Position numbers and translations under genes: made by a program
Assembly (NCBI RefSeq): GCF_048564905.1
Contig: NC_132993.1
Coordinates: 84,785,001 to 84,849,000 of the forward strand
Reading direction: 5' to 3'
Source: Vicugna pacos
Taxonomy: Eukaryota > Chordata > Mammalia > Artiodactyla > Camelidae
DNA length: 64,000 nucleotides
The notes under the pieces: generated by a model
Databases searched by the model: none
Told to the model about the DNA's origin: nothing
The model's input: only the letters and a program-made list of their open reading frames with translations
Shown: piece after piece, positions 48,475 to 59,325 of the stretch
Layout of the letters: every line of letters begins with the position of its first letter
Position numbering within the stretch: position 1 is the first letter of the stretch

Positions 48475-48885
48475 TTTTATTTAACATTTTTTATTGCTAT
48501 ATTCATTTTACAAGGTGGTGTCAATTTCCCATGCAGAGCACAATTTTTCAGCTATACATGAACATACATATATTCATTGTCACATTTTTTTCACTGTGAG
48601 CTGCCACAAGAGCTTGTGTACATTTCCCCGTGCTGTACAATATAATCTTGCTTATTTATTCTGCATATGCCTGTCAGTATCTACAAATTTTGAACTCCCA
48701 GACTGTCCCTTCCCATCCCCCTCCCCCTTGGCAACCACAAGTTTGTATTCTCTGTCTATGAGTCTGTTTCTGTTTTGTATTTATGTTCTTTTTTTTTTTT
48801 AAATTCGACATAAGAGTGATGTCATATGGTATTTTTCTTTCTCTTTCTGGCTTACTTCACTTAGAATGACATTCTCCCAAAATGT
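48475..48885 (-). repeat. L1 3' end, reversed
   Basis: Same 3'-UTR as the L1 at 26.4 kb: TACAATATAATCTTGCTTAT, CAACCACAAGTTTGTATTCT, TGGCTTACTTCACTTAGAAT, preceded by a T-rich (TTTA)n start. Confidence 0.75.
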
Positions 48886-50091
48886 CTTAATATTGCATCT
48901 AATTAGAAGAATGGTGGATGATCTGGGGTCCACCTTCAACCACATATTATGCTCCTGGGAAATAAATAAATCTTATGGGATTGTCAGCTAGAATCCAACT
49001 TAGATGTATGATTTGAAGCAGACCACTTAATTTATTGTTTTTATGTGTATAAAGTTAAGACTGTATCAATTGTAAACAATTATCCAAATCTAAAATCTAT
49101 GCTCACTTCATTCCATGAAGTCGAGGATATCACAGACAGCAATGCCTCTTTCAAAGAAAAGCGGTAAATCTAAAATGCTGAAAATTGTATTATCACTTTT
49201 AATAATGTATTAAATCTTTCAGTGTAAAAATTGCCACACATAATACGAGAGAGAGCGTATGTGTATCCTCCATGTATTTAAAAGCATGAGTCACTATGAA
49301 TGGAATCATTCTATCAGTTTGCCACATCCTCCTCTAATTGCTCACTTTCGGTGGTGATCAAAGCAGACCTGGGACCAGGTGACGCAATGGACTGCAGCAG
49401 TAGCAAAGGAAGGGAGCTCCTTTAGTAACGACAGTCCTAGAAGGCAGTTCTGAGGTGATAGTTGTGTTGACATGTAAGTAACTGATGAGCAAGAAAAGTC
49501 ATGGGAATGGTCATGTGAAAAGCCCTGTAGGTCAAAAGGACAAGGAAGGCAAAAAGTCTTCATGTCTAAGGGAGAGAAGGGCAGACATAGAAACAGACCT
49601 GAAGTGGAAAGAGAAGCCAAGGAGAGAATACAGAGTCTTCTGGGCTGTGATAGGTCATCTAGAAGCCTCACTAAGGATGCTGAGATACCACTAGGTTAAT
49701 AACATTATCTGATTTAAATACATACCGGACATACTCTGACTGCTATGTGGAGGATGGAGAGTAGGGGAAAGACTGAAGACATGGAGATCAACTATGAGAC
49801 ATTTTTCATTGTCTCAGTTGAGAGATGTTAGTAACCTCAGCAGTGGAAGAGACAGCTAAATTGGAGACTAAAGAATAGCATGAGAATAAATTTTAAAGTA
49901 AGCTGGGTTTGCTGGGGGGGTGTGTGTGGGAGCCGAGTGAGAGGACATTGGACTGTCCTTTATGATTGGATTACCGCATTCTGCTGATTCTTATTTTGTG
50001 TTTGGTTTTATTCCTTTGATAGCGATGTATGACTCCCAGTGGTTCTTTCTCCCTCCCGGTGATGGGACCACTGATGGCAGGACCCCCCGCA

Positions 50092-50240
50092 CACCAGGGA
50101 GCCTCCAGGACTGGGGTCTTCCTTCCTTCATGTGGGTAGTGTCCTTCCCCTCCAACCCCATGGCTGCTGTCATCTGCAGGGACTGGGATCTTCCAACTGA
50201 CATCTCATCCTAGTCTGGCTCCCCCTCCCCCACGTACAGC
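50092..50240. repeat. Subtelomeric flank block, copy 2
   Basis: Direct repeat of 41,393-41,544, again followed at once by CCCTAA-sense repeats. Confidence 0.8.
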
Positions 50241-50825
50241 CCAGCCCTAGCCCTAGCCTTAGTCCTAACACTAACCCCTAACCCTAACCCCTACCCCAAG
50301 TCCTAACCCTTACCCAGACCCTAACCCTAACACTAGCCTTAAGCAGAACCTCAAACCAGAACGAGAACACAAACCCTAACCCTAAAACAAACCTTAACTT
50401 GACCCAACTGCTAACTCTAACCTTATCCTACTCCTGCTCCTCCTCCCCTCTAACCCTAACCCTTCTCCTCCTTCTCCCCTAACGCTAACCCCAACCCCTA
50501 ACCCAAACCCCAAACCTATCCCTAAAGTCTGGCTCTGGTCCTGACCCCTAACCTCTTAACCTAACCCTAACCCCTAAACCTAACCCTATCCCTACCCCTA
50601 GCCTTAACCCTAACGACTCCTCCTCCTCCCAAATCCTAACCTTAGCAATAAGCCTAACCCTAAAACCCTAACCCTAAAGCTACCCGTATCCCTAATCCCT
50701 AACCCCTCAGCCCTCACCTGAAATCCTAAGCCTAACCCCAAATCCCTTAACCTGATCCCGACCCCAACCCCAACACTAACATTAACCTTGAACACCAACC
50801 CCAACCACAACCCCAACACTAACCC
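50241..50825. repeat. Degenerate telomere-like tract C (CCCTAA sense)
   Basis: About 585 bp of CCCTAA variants, mirror of tract B. Tract A matches only its first half. Confidence 0.85.
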
Positions 50826-51299
50826 AGAGCCTGCTCCTGCAGGAGGTCCAGGACTGGGTCCAGTTCCACCAGCCCTGCAGGGAGACCCTGTGCTTGCTTC
50901 TTGGTGTGAAGAGAGGGAGCCCCATCTTGGAGGTCCAGTTGGAAACTGGGCCTGGCCCGGGTCTGGGAGGCAGTAATGGGGAGAGGGAGGAGAGCAGGAG
51001 AAGTGGGGCCGAGGGGAATGGGGCCGAGGGAAGTGGGGCCGAGCGATGTGTCCCCTACCCGGGCCAGTGGTAGTCCTGGTTGAGTGCGGACCCGATTGCT
51101 GGTGGGGTGGTGGGGTGGTGGGGTGGGGGCATTGGAGATGGAGACCTGGCAGGGCGGGCAGGGCGGGCAGGGCAGGTAGGGCGGGCCGGGGGGTCGGGCC
51201 CCTGCCCGGCCCCGCCCCCCCAGCCCGGTCCCGCCCTGCCCCACTGTCCAAGGGCGATACAGCAAGAGACCCCGCCCCAGCGTCCGCCTTGCGGGCGGG

Positions 51300-52649
51300 A
51301 GGAGGAGGGGCGCGCACGCGCAGACGCGCAGACCCCGGAAACGGCCCAGAGCTTGTAGAAGTTGGCGAGAGTCAGGTGCTCCCGGACCAGCTCCCGGAGG
51401 AGGAACGCGGCCTGGGGTCTGGGCCGCCGCGGGTCGTCGTCTTCGCTGCCGCCGCCAGGCAGGTAAGGGGGCGCTGGTGGGGGCGCGCAGGTCGGGGAGT
51501 CGGCGGGTGAGGCCTGGGCTGTGCCGTTGGGGAGGCGCACAGGGAGGGGTGCGTGGTGAGGTCCCGGCCGCGCTTCCCGTTAGGGCCCTGAGGCGGGTCC
51601 GGGCTCACCGCCCTGGTTCGTAGTGTACCCCGCCTCCCCACATTAGTAGCCCCTGAACGGCGTGTCTCCGCTGCCACTTATGCCGGGGTTTGCAGAAGCA
51701 GGTGCAGCTCCGGAAGGTGGGAGGGCTCCTGACGGCCCCGGAGCACCTGCGACCGGCTCTCAGACCGTGGCCTGCTCCCAGGGGGCGGGTGCGGTGCGGT
51801 CTCGGGGCCGCGGCGGCTGCGGCCGCGGGGGGATGGGGGCTGCCCGGTGCGAGCCCCTGGATGTGTGCCCTAGTCCCGCGCGGCCTGGACCCCGCCGGTC
51901 TTGCTTCCCCATGTTCATGGGGTGCACGTGTCGCAGGCAGCCTTCTCCTGGGAGGCGGGCGCGGTGCTTTCAAGTGGCGGGGGGTTTGGGGGTTGGGGGG
52001 CGGGGCCACTGAGACTCCCCCCCTAAGGGCGCGAGGTAACCGTTACCTGAAGTCACTATTGTTTTACTTTCCCAGGGGCTCCGGCGAAACGATGAGGGGC
52101 GAGTTCCCATCCCGATCTCGGAAAAGCTCCCAAAACGGCAGCAGCGTGGCCAGCCTGCCGCTGCCTCCGGCGGTCCACGAACCATTCAAACCGCCCGCTC
52201 CAAGAGGTACCCGACGATCGCGATTGGCTAAGCCGGACCAGCGCCCCTGGGCGGGGCCGGCCCCCACGCGGCGGTCACGGGTCCCGCCCCCACGCAGCGG
52301 CCGTTCGCCCCGCCCCGCTGGTGCGCATGCGCGCAGTCCCCACAGGAAAGAGTCTGCGCACACCCCCGTCTCGCGCCGTGGCTCCGTCCCCTGTCCTCGG
52401 AGGCTTGTCGGCTCGGCGAGACAGCAAGAGCTGCGGCCGGCAGGGGGCTGTGCGGACCCAAGGCGGCTGCGGTGGCGCCGGCCTGTGGAAAATGCCAGCA
52501 GGCGGCGCTTCGTTTCGTTGCTCCCCGCACCCCCAGCCCGGAACCCCGTGCGACCGCCGGGGAACAGCCCGCCCACGCAGGGAGTACCGCAGCGAGAGGC
52601 TTCAGCGGGAACGAGGCCGACGGCCGGCTGTGCCGGTTGCGTCCCTGAG
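51300..52649 (+). other. Possible unidentified transcription unit in the right island
   Basis: Splice-like signals in order on +: CAG|GTAAGG at 51,462, a TTTACTTTCCCAG acceptor before 52,076, and GAG|GTGAGT at 52,649. The left arm has the same sites on the minus strand. A frame of 421 codons (51,690-52,955) covers part of it but shows no recognisable domain and crosses the minisatellite; a 325-codon frame is the left-arm counterpart. I treat it as an unassigned, perhaps non-coding, first-exon region. Confidence 0.3.
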
Positions 52650-52834
52650 GTGAGTACGGCGGCGGCGGCAGGGCGCGGGGCGCGGGGCGCTGGAAGGAGG
52701 GGGATGCGGCGGCTGCCGCCCCGGGTCCTCGCGGGGGGAGGGAGGCCCCGCGGGCCTCCGCGGGGCGGGGAGTGCGGGCGCCGGCACTCTGCGCGTCAGG
52801 GGCCATGGCTGTGGGCGCAGTTGAGCACCTCGGA

Positions 52835-53445
52835 GCCCTGGTTTCTCCCCACCCTGAGCACCCTGGAGCCCTTTTCGCTCCCCACCTGGGTACCCAGGAG
52901 CCCTTGTCACTCCCCACCCTGGACACCCGGGAGCCCTTTTCGCTCCCCACCCTGAGCACCCCGGAGCCCTTTTCGCTCCCCACCTGGGTACCCAGGAGCC
53001 CTTGTCACTCCCCACCCTGGGCACCCCTGAGCCCTTGTCGCTTTCCACCTGGGCACCCCGGAGCCATTGTCGCTACCCACCTGGGAACCCTGGAGCCCTT
53101 GTCACTCCCCAACCTGGGTACCCCTGAGCCCTTGTCGCTTCCCACCTGGGCACCCCGGAGCCCTTGTGGCTCCCCACCCTGGGCACACCTGAGCCCTTAT
53201 CGCTCTCCAACCTGGGCACCTGGATTCCGTTTTCGCTCCCCACCCTGTGCACCCCGGAGCCCTTGTCGCTCCCCACCGTGGGCACCCCGAAGCCCATGAC
53301 GCTCCCCACCATGGGCACCCAGGATGCCTTGCCGCTCCCCACCCTGGGAACCCCGGAGGCCTTACCTCTCCCTACCTTGGGCACTCCCGAGCCCTTGTCG
53401 CTCCCCACACTGGGCACCCCGGGGCCCTTGTCGCTCCGCACCCTT
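52835..53445. repeat. 33-bp minisatellite, about 18 units
   Basis: Units of GGAGCCCTTGTCGCTCCCCA plus CCCTGGGCACCCC, with small variants. Because 33 is a multiple of 3, all frames without a stop stay open and give 11-residue repeats such as LGTPEPLSLPT; this alone explains the long frames here. Confidence 0.85.
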
Positions 53446-53639
53446 CCCGCGGCCCCAAAGTTGTGCCCCCGCTGCTTGGGCGCTCCGAGGATGGGCGCGG
53501 AAGCCTCAGTGGGGCTTAGCCCGCCACTGAGCCTGCCCCGCACCTGGACTCTTGAAGTCGCTCGCACCCTATGGGGCCAGAAGAGGCTGGTGCCCTTGCC
53601 TCCCGCCGCCCCACCCTACTGATCTGACTCCTGTATAAT

Positions 53640-54257
53640 TTGGAAAAGCTCCCATTCTCACAAGGTAGGTTCTTTTTCCATTTTAGGAAATTATAACTCT
53701 CCTTTGACAATTTTGTTTTCTAGCAGTTACTTTGATGTGACATAGGCATGATTTGATTGTTTGGAAAGGCTAAGCCAATCAAATGTATAGTGACATTTAG
53801 GTCCAAGGCCGAAAAAATCAGTTTCTTCCTAGCACCGATTATGCTGTGCGCGTAAAAAGGATAAAAGTAGCAAAGAGAGGCACCCTTCATTACAGATCTT
53901 TAGGTTGCTAAGTGGCTCGTTTGGCTAGCATAGGAGTTACAGAGAAATAGGAAAGACATCGCGTAATGTGTTTTGAAAGGTGGGTTTTTGTACAAGTGTT
54001 TACAATGCCCTTCAAATTATTTCAGGATCATTTTATGGAATATAAAATTGAGTATGTAAATATATATTTTGTGTATAACGTATATTGTGTAGCATATACC
54101 TATGTATACGTCGAATAGAACATACATATATTCCATTCAATATATTATGGTAGTAAATAACGATGGAGAGAATTAGTTTTCTCAAATAAAAATAGACTAT
54201 AAGTAGCTTTGTTTCTGGAATAAGTGAAATAAGCTTTTCATCCTCAGTATCTTTGTT
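53640..54257. other. AT-rich arm segment
   Basis: Mirror of about 43,450-44,040. No gene or repeat family recognised. It joins the CpG island to the tandem array. Confidence 0.5.
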
Positions 54258-55479
54258 TGAAAATGGGTGTGACTTCTGCTCGTTCCCAGCTCCGGTGTTC
54301 CTTCTACACCTCTCTGTCCTAAGCACCTGTCTTATCTCTCTCTCTGTTGCTCTGTCCGTCTGCCTCTCTGTGTTTCAGTCTCTCTGTGTCTTTCCTGGGA
54401 TGCATGTGCATGTATATTTACGTGCGTATCTGTGTATTTACGTGTTTGTATTGTTACGGCACGGGGCAGGTCACTTCTGAAAATGGCTTGATGACATCCT
54501 GATTCTTTTCATGATGCTGAAGTAAAACCTTCTTTGCAAGTTGTGCGAGCACTTTGGTGGGGTCAGCTGTAAGGATCGGCACTGCCGGGGAAGGGCTGCT
54601 GCGCCTGTGGCCCTTTGATGCGTCCTGCACACTGTTTCCCTGGAGAGGTGTGTCTGTTCTCTCATCCATCCGGGGGATCTGCTGGGGCCTCTGCCTCCTC
54701 ACGTTGTCACCAGGGCTGGCTGTCACCAGGCTAAAGACCTGCCAGCGTCATGGTGACCAGTGCTGTCTCCACAGTGTATCCGTCTGCCTCTGTCCTCCCC
54801 CGAGAGGTCGAGCAGGTCTAACGCACACTGGCCACCTGCTGTGCCTCTCCTTGGATCTGCGTGTGTGTTTTGTTTGTTTAGAGCGCTGGGTTTCGAGAGG
54901 TTTTTGGACCCCGGGGATGTGTAGCCTTTCTCCAAGCTTGGGACCTCGCGGGTCGTGGAGTCTCTTTCCGGGTATATTTCTGGGCTTTTGCTGGTTTCTT
55001 GGTTTGTGTGCTTTTGTTTTTGCCCCAGGAAGAGCTAAGCATCTCCCTTCTGTCTTGTGGCTGTGGCGTCCCAGGGGGAAGAGCAGCGCCTCCCCCGAGG
55101 TTATGCAGAGAGTTACCGAAAGGGCTTCATTTTGCACATGACATCTTTAGCCCACCTGGATTTCCCTTTCAAATAATCAAAATGCGATTTCAAGTGAAAA
55201 CAAAAGAAAACATCACCAGCCCCCGCTTAAGCCACGTGGGCAGGCACGCAAAGCCAGCTTTCCTGTGGCTTCATTGACAGGGAACACCCAGGAGAGGTAA
55301 AGACACCCAGAGGGGAAGAGGACTCGGGGCTGTCAGGGGCTGGGGGGTGAGGGCGTGGGGGGCAGTGCGTGCTGTGGATCCAAGTTTTTACTTTGAAGAA
55401 AGGAATGGTGTGAGCCTGCATGGCAGTGATGCTCGCACGGCATCGTGAAGGCACCTAGTGCTCCTGAATTGCACAATTT

Positions 55480-57198
55480 CAGAGGGACAAAGTCTATATT
55501 TTATTAAAAGACAATTAAAAAGGGAAGATAAAGGATGCCATAACCGATATGAAAGAAACAGAGGCAAGTGAAGAAAAACCAAACACAAATCACTTCAGGG
55601 GAATGGAAGTCAAGGTCGAGTGCGGGAGGGGATTCACGGTGGGATTTTGAAGAAGAAGGTGCGGGTGGGCGCAGAGGGGGCTCAGCCCCAGGGGCTGCTG
55701 ACGCCTGAACTGGCTGTCCGTGGCCCAGCGGTCCAGCTGCAGGTGCAGCATCTTCAGGACCTTTGGAAGCAGCGGGAGCTGCGGGACCTTGAGGAGCAGC
55801 AGGAGCTGCGGGACCTTGAGGAATAGCAGGAGCTGCAGGATCTTCAGGAGCAGTGGGAGCTGCTGGAGCAGAAGGAGCTGCAGGAGCTGCAGGATCTTCA
55901 GGAGCAGCGTTAGCTGCTGGAGCTGCAGAACCTGCAGGAGCAGCAGGAGGGAGCTCGGGGTCTCCTGCTGGATCCTGATGGTCCTGGTTTTGGTCTGTGG
56001 CATCTTCCCCTGCCCGCGCCTGCTCTGGATCTGTGACTGTTGGAAGTGGAGAGAGCTTTGAGTCTCGTGGATGCGCTCGCTCGTGCTTTGAGAGAGGAAA
56101 ACTTGAGCCACGTGCCTCCCTTTCCGTGGGCCTCTTCAAGGGCGGACATCTTCCCAGAGCTTTGCGAACAGCTCCCACCCAGCAAGTGCCCACAGGATGT
56201 GTTTTGTGACTGAACTCTTGTAGGCAGGTGGTCTGAGAGCAATGTTTGCTCTGGTGCCAGCAGCAGCCTCTGGGGACGCCTCCCTATGTGGCCCAGCCCT
56301 CGGCCCTCCCTCAGCTGCACACGTTCACCAGCCCCGCCCTTCTCACCTTGGGGCTGTGCCTCAGTGGGCTCCTGGTCCTCCACCTGACTCGCAGGGAGCT
56401 GGTCCAGGTCAGAGCCGGGTCTGCTGAGCTGCCTGTCAGCCGCGGGCAGGACCCTGGCGTGCCGCCTGGGCGGTTTCTGGGGAGGAGGCCGTCGTGGTGG
56501 CGGGGACCCCTCCGTGTGCAGACTCACCCGGAGCTGGTGCTGGCCCTGAGAAGCGTGCAGCGGCCCCTCGCTCGGGGAGGCGGCGTGGGTGTCCTGATCC
56601 AGCGGCTCCTGCAGTGTCCGGCTCTGCAATGACAGTGAGCGGCAGCGGGCCCGGCCCGGAGGTCTCAGAGCCCGGCCCGGAGGTCTCAGAGCCCTGCCCG
56701 GCCAGGACCACTCCCGCTTCTGCCCGCTCGACCCTGTGCTGCCCGATCAGACTGGGACCTTGGTCAGCTGAGACGGCCACCCGGGAGGGAAGAGACACAG
56801 CCAGAGGGCACGGGCTTGGACTCGTGCGGCAGGTCCCTGCCCGGCTGGCCACAGCCCAGCCCGCCAGCTGGGACCCGGGGTGCGGACATGACAGGCCCCC
56901 CAGGCCTCTGACCTGCTCGTGCTTGAGGCAGGCCCCACCCTCCCCAGCCCAACGTGACTGCCCACCTCCACCAGCAAAGGGAAGGGGATGTGGGGCTATA
57001 CCCGGGTGGGGTCTGAGTGGTGGCCTGGGCTGGTCGGGCCTGCCCCGGGCCTCTCTGGGTTACCTTTGGGTCCCTGTGGCCAAAAGGCCAGAGGCGCCTG
57101 GGGTGAGAGCTGAGCCAGCGCCGGCACCGCTGGCCCAGCCCCTGGCTGCGGGCCTTGCGGGCACCGCGGCCTCGGGGTGTTGGGACGCAGCAGAACAT
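55480..57198 (-). CDS. Multi-exon gene in unit 1, possibly RalGDS-like N-terminal half
   Basis: Minus-strand parts: first coding exon 57,064-57,198 (45 codons, MFCCVPTPRGRGARKAR then QRCRRWLSSHPRRLWPFG, GTAACC donor, phase 0); exon 56,528-56,623 (TTGCAG acceptor, GTGAGT donor; SRTLQEPLDQDTHAASP); exon 56,347-56,476 (CCCCAG acceptor, GTGAGA donor; DLDQLPASQVEDQEPTEAQP); last exon from 56,232 (CTCTCAG acceptor) to an AATAAA at 55,500-55,505. Phases fit and give DHLPTRVQSQNTSCG at the last exon. A cysteine-rich MFCC start with QRCRRWL and LWPF recalls predicted mammalian RalGDS-like proteins; I am not certain of this. No RasGEF domain is seen, so it is a fragment, a pseudogene or a different gene. 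An exon between the first two may be missing from this list. A competing frame in the last exon is listed separately. Confidence 0.4.
55500..55505 (-). terminator. Poly(A) signal AATAAA (also 59,346-59,351 and 63,192-63,197)
   Basis: AATAAA directly overlaps the stop of the Ala/Pro-rich frame, with a G/T-containing stretch downstream. Present in all three units and in the left arm. Confidence 0.55.
55504..56193 (-). CDS. 229-codon Ala/Pro-rich frame with C-terminal hydrophobic segment, unit 1
   Basis: Open frame in the last exon, in a different phase from the spliced prediction. Order: a charged N-terminal part (QARAGEDATDQNQDHQDPAG), about 80 residues of PAAPAAP/PEDPAAP repeats, a serine-rich linker, then a strongly hydrophobic end (VICVWFFFTCLCFFHIGYGI and LYLPFLIVF) closing on a TAA that overlaps the poly(A) signal. 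It would suit a tail-anchored membrane protein if translated. The frame is open in all three units, but the repeats come from a 27-bp GC-rich tandem sequence, so chance openness is possible. Confidence 0.3.
   Translation of the reverse strand: MGTCWVGAVRKALGRCPPLKRPTEREARGSSFPLSKHERAHPRDSKLSPLPTVTDPEQARAGEDATDQNQDHQDPAGDPELPPAAPAGSAAPAANAAPEDPAAPAAPSAPAAPTAPEDPAAPAIPQGPAAPAAPQGPAAPAASKGPEDAAPAAGPLGHGQPVQASAAPGAEPPLRPPAPSSSKSHRESPPALDLDFHSPEVICVWFFFTCLCFFHIGYGILYLPFLIVF
55755..55950. repeat. 27-bp-based minisatellite in the unit (also at +3,846 and +7,692)
   Basis: Units like GGAGCTGCGGGACCTTGAGG with GAGCAGCA. On + it reads QELRDLEE and QELQDLQE heptad-like text with stops; on - it gives PAAPAAP. 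The left arm ends inside this array. Confidence 0.7.
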
Positions 57199-58154
57199 GG
57201 GTGACTGAGTTGAGCTGAGTTCACCAAGCGGGTGAGCCGAGTAGGGGCTTCTCGACAGAGTGGGTGCCCGGTGACCTCGGGTCTAAGTTCTGTTGGGTTC
57301 GGTTGCCAGGGAAGTGAGGTCACTTCCTGGGATCCCCTTCCCCAAGCTTCCTCCTTCCGTAGAGCTCCCCAGGGGCCCCTCTGGGCTGCTGACTGCTCAC
57401 CTCCCAGCCCATGCCGTGTCCGTGTCCGCACACAGTGACGCCACCTCGGCCCTCCTGCCCAGGACCCTGCAGAGGCCTGGATGCAGCCAGGGCGCCAGCT
57501 CTGAGGACGCAGCTGGGTTCGGACCCGGCCCGCCGTCGTCCGCAGTGCTGTCACCCTGGACGAGCTGCCTGCCTCTCAGGGTCTCCCCAGTCCCCCGTCG
57601 GCACAGTGGGGATCATCCTGGCCCCTCCTTCCCGGGGAAGCCATCGTGTCTCCAGAGGCACAAACACCTGCCTCAGCTGTCAGTCCCGCGGGCTGGCATC
57701 ACAGGGAGCTCGCGCGCAGACTCAGCAAAGGGAGGGCCCCAGAGAGGGCTGGCGGAGCGCAGAGCACACCCCACACAGCCTGGGTGGGGTCTGCCCTGGG
57801 GTCCGGAGAAAGTCACTCCCCTTGCCACCTGCTTCCCAGCTCCCTGTCGGGGCGGGGGGTGGGGAGAAACTGAACATAACTGTGACTTCGTTCTCGCTGG
57901 CATACCCCCTCCTGGGTCACTGGGTCATGTTTAGATTCAGGCCCAGTATCTCATCTCGGCCCCTCGGGTGGGCTGCCCCACAATGCTCTCTGCTTTTATG
58001 CCTTCTGGTCACGTTTCCTCGTGTGAGCCCCCACCACACCCTCCCCTGCAGGGTGGATGGACATTGGGACCTGGTTGTGACATGCAGAGTGACGTGTGAA
58101 AATGGGCGTGACTTCCGCTCGTTCCCAGCTCCACTGTTCCTTCTCCCCCTTTGT

Positions 58155-58215
58155 GTCTCTCAGCGCCTGTCTTGTCTCTCTCTCTCTCTCTGTTTCTCTC
58201 TCCCTCTGCCTGTCT
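58155..58215. repeat. CT-rich microsatellite in the unit (also near 54,330 and 62,000)
   Basis: TCTCTCTCTCTCTCTG type run; its length change gives the 7-bp difference between unit 1 and the others. Confidence 0.7.
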
Positions 58216-59325
58216 GTGTGTCAGTCTCTCTGTCCCTTTTCCTGGATGCATGTGCGTGTACATTTACGTGCGTACCTGTGTATTTCTGGGTTTGTAATGT
58301 TAGGGCCCGGGGCAGGTCACTTCTGAAAATGCCTTGATGACATACTGATTGTTTTCATGTTGCTGAAGTAAAACCTTCTTTGCAAGTTGTGCGAGCACTT
58401 TGGTGGGGTCAGCTGTAAGGATCGGCACTGCCGGGGAAGGGCTGCTGCGCCTGTGGCCCTTTGATGCGTCCTGCACACTGTTTCCCTGGAGAGGTGTGTC
58501 TGTTCTCTCATCCATCCGGGGGATCTGCTGGGGCCTCTGCCTCCTCACGTTGTCACCAGGGCTGGCTGTCACCAGGCTAAAGCCCTGCCAGCGTCATGGT
58601 GACAAGTGCTGTCTCCACAGTGTATCCGTCTGCCTCTGTCCTCCCCCGAGAGGTCGAGCAGGTCTAACGCACACTGGCCACCTGCTGTGCCTCTCCTTGG
58701 ATCTGCGTGTGTGTTTTGTTTGTTTAGAGCGCTGGGTTTCGAGAGGTTTTTGGACCCCGGGGTTGTGTAGCCTTTCTCCAAGCTTGGGACCTCGCGGGTC
58801 GTTGAGTCTCTTTCCGGGTATATTTCTGGGCTTTTGCTGGTTTCTTGGTTTGTGTGCTTTTGTTTTTGCCCCAGGAAGAGCTAAGCATCTCCCTTCTGTC
58901 TTGTGGCTGTGGCGTCCCAGGGGGAAGAGCAGCGCCTCCCCCGAGGTTATGCAGAGAGTTACCGAAAGGGCTTCATTTTGCACATGACATCTTTAGCCCA
59001 CCTGGATTTCCCTTTCCAATAATCAAAATGCGATTTCAAGTGAAAACAAAAGAAAACATCACCAGCCCCCGCTTAAGCCACGTGGGCAGGCACGCAAAGC
59101 CAGCTTTCCTGTGGCTTCATTGACAGGGAACACCCAGGAGAGGTAAAGACACCCAGAGGGGAAGAGGACTCGGGGCTGTCAGGGGCTGGGGGGTGAGGGC
59201 GTGGGGGGCAGTGCGTGCTGTGGATCCAAGTTTTTACTTTGAAGAAAGGAATGGTGTGAGCCTGCATGGCAGTGATGCTCGCACGGCATCGTGAAGGCAC
59301 CTAGTGCTCCTGAATTGCACAATTT

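Larger units (their letters stand above)
47249..49950. other. Spacer between the inverted arms
   Basis: AT-rich single-copy-like sequence with a (TTA)n run near 47,315-47,360 and two reversed L1 pieces. The stretches 47,640-48,430 and 48,890-49,950 hold nothing recognised. Confidence 0.7.
50830..53630. promoter_or_regulatory. CpG island, right arm
   Basis: Mirror of the left island. ATTGG (reverse CCAAT) at 52,223-52,227, TTCAAA (reverse CHR-like) at 52,185-52,190 and TGCGCATGCGC (NRF1) at 52,322-52,332 keep their spacing, so the promoter core is preserved in both arms. Transcription leftward from it would read the adjacent tract as UUAGGG RNA. Confidence 0.6.
49951..55815. repeat. Right arm of a large inverted repeat
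   Basis: Mirror of 41,851-47,248, starting GACTGTCCTTTATGATTGG. It is about 0.5 kb longer, partly because the 33-bp minisatellite is expanded. Its outer 1.56 kb is the first part of the first 3.8-kb tandem unit. Confidence 0.85.
54258..58096. repeat. Tandem unit 1 (3.84 kb)
   Basis: Starts TGAAAATGGGTGTGACTTC. The same text begins units 2 and 3. From the CT-rich run onward it is offset from unit 2 by exactly 3,846 bp; a 7-bp difference in the CT-rich run makes unit 1 slightly shorter. To the left of 54,258 the match to the unit end stops. Confidence 0.9.

Noticed and set aside
46380-50825. Simple head-to-head telomere fusion point
   Set aside because: The two tracts do not meet: flank blocks and a 2.7-kb spacer lie between them, and the tracts are degenerate copies of one another. 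An inverted duplication explains this at least as well.
51690-52955. 421-codon frame (and its 325-codon left-arm counterpart)
   Set aside because: Composition is that of GC-rich DNA, several other frames are open in the same place, and no domain is recognisable.
53164-53622. Long repetitive frame with 11-residue LGTPEPLSLPT repeats
   Set aside because: Explained by the 33-bp minisatellite, which keeps frames open without selection.
55620-55826. Plus-strand coiled-coil-like frame (QELRDLEE repeats)
   Set aside because: Stop codons recur within the array in all copies, and the opposite strand has the poly(A) signal and splice sites.
57411-58337. 308-codon + strand frame in the tandem units
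   Set aside because: It crosses the unit border and the CT-rich run, and lies opposite better-supported exons; no domain seen.
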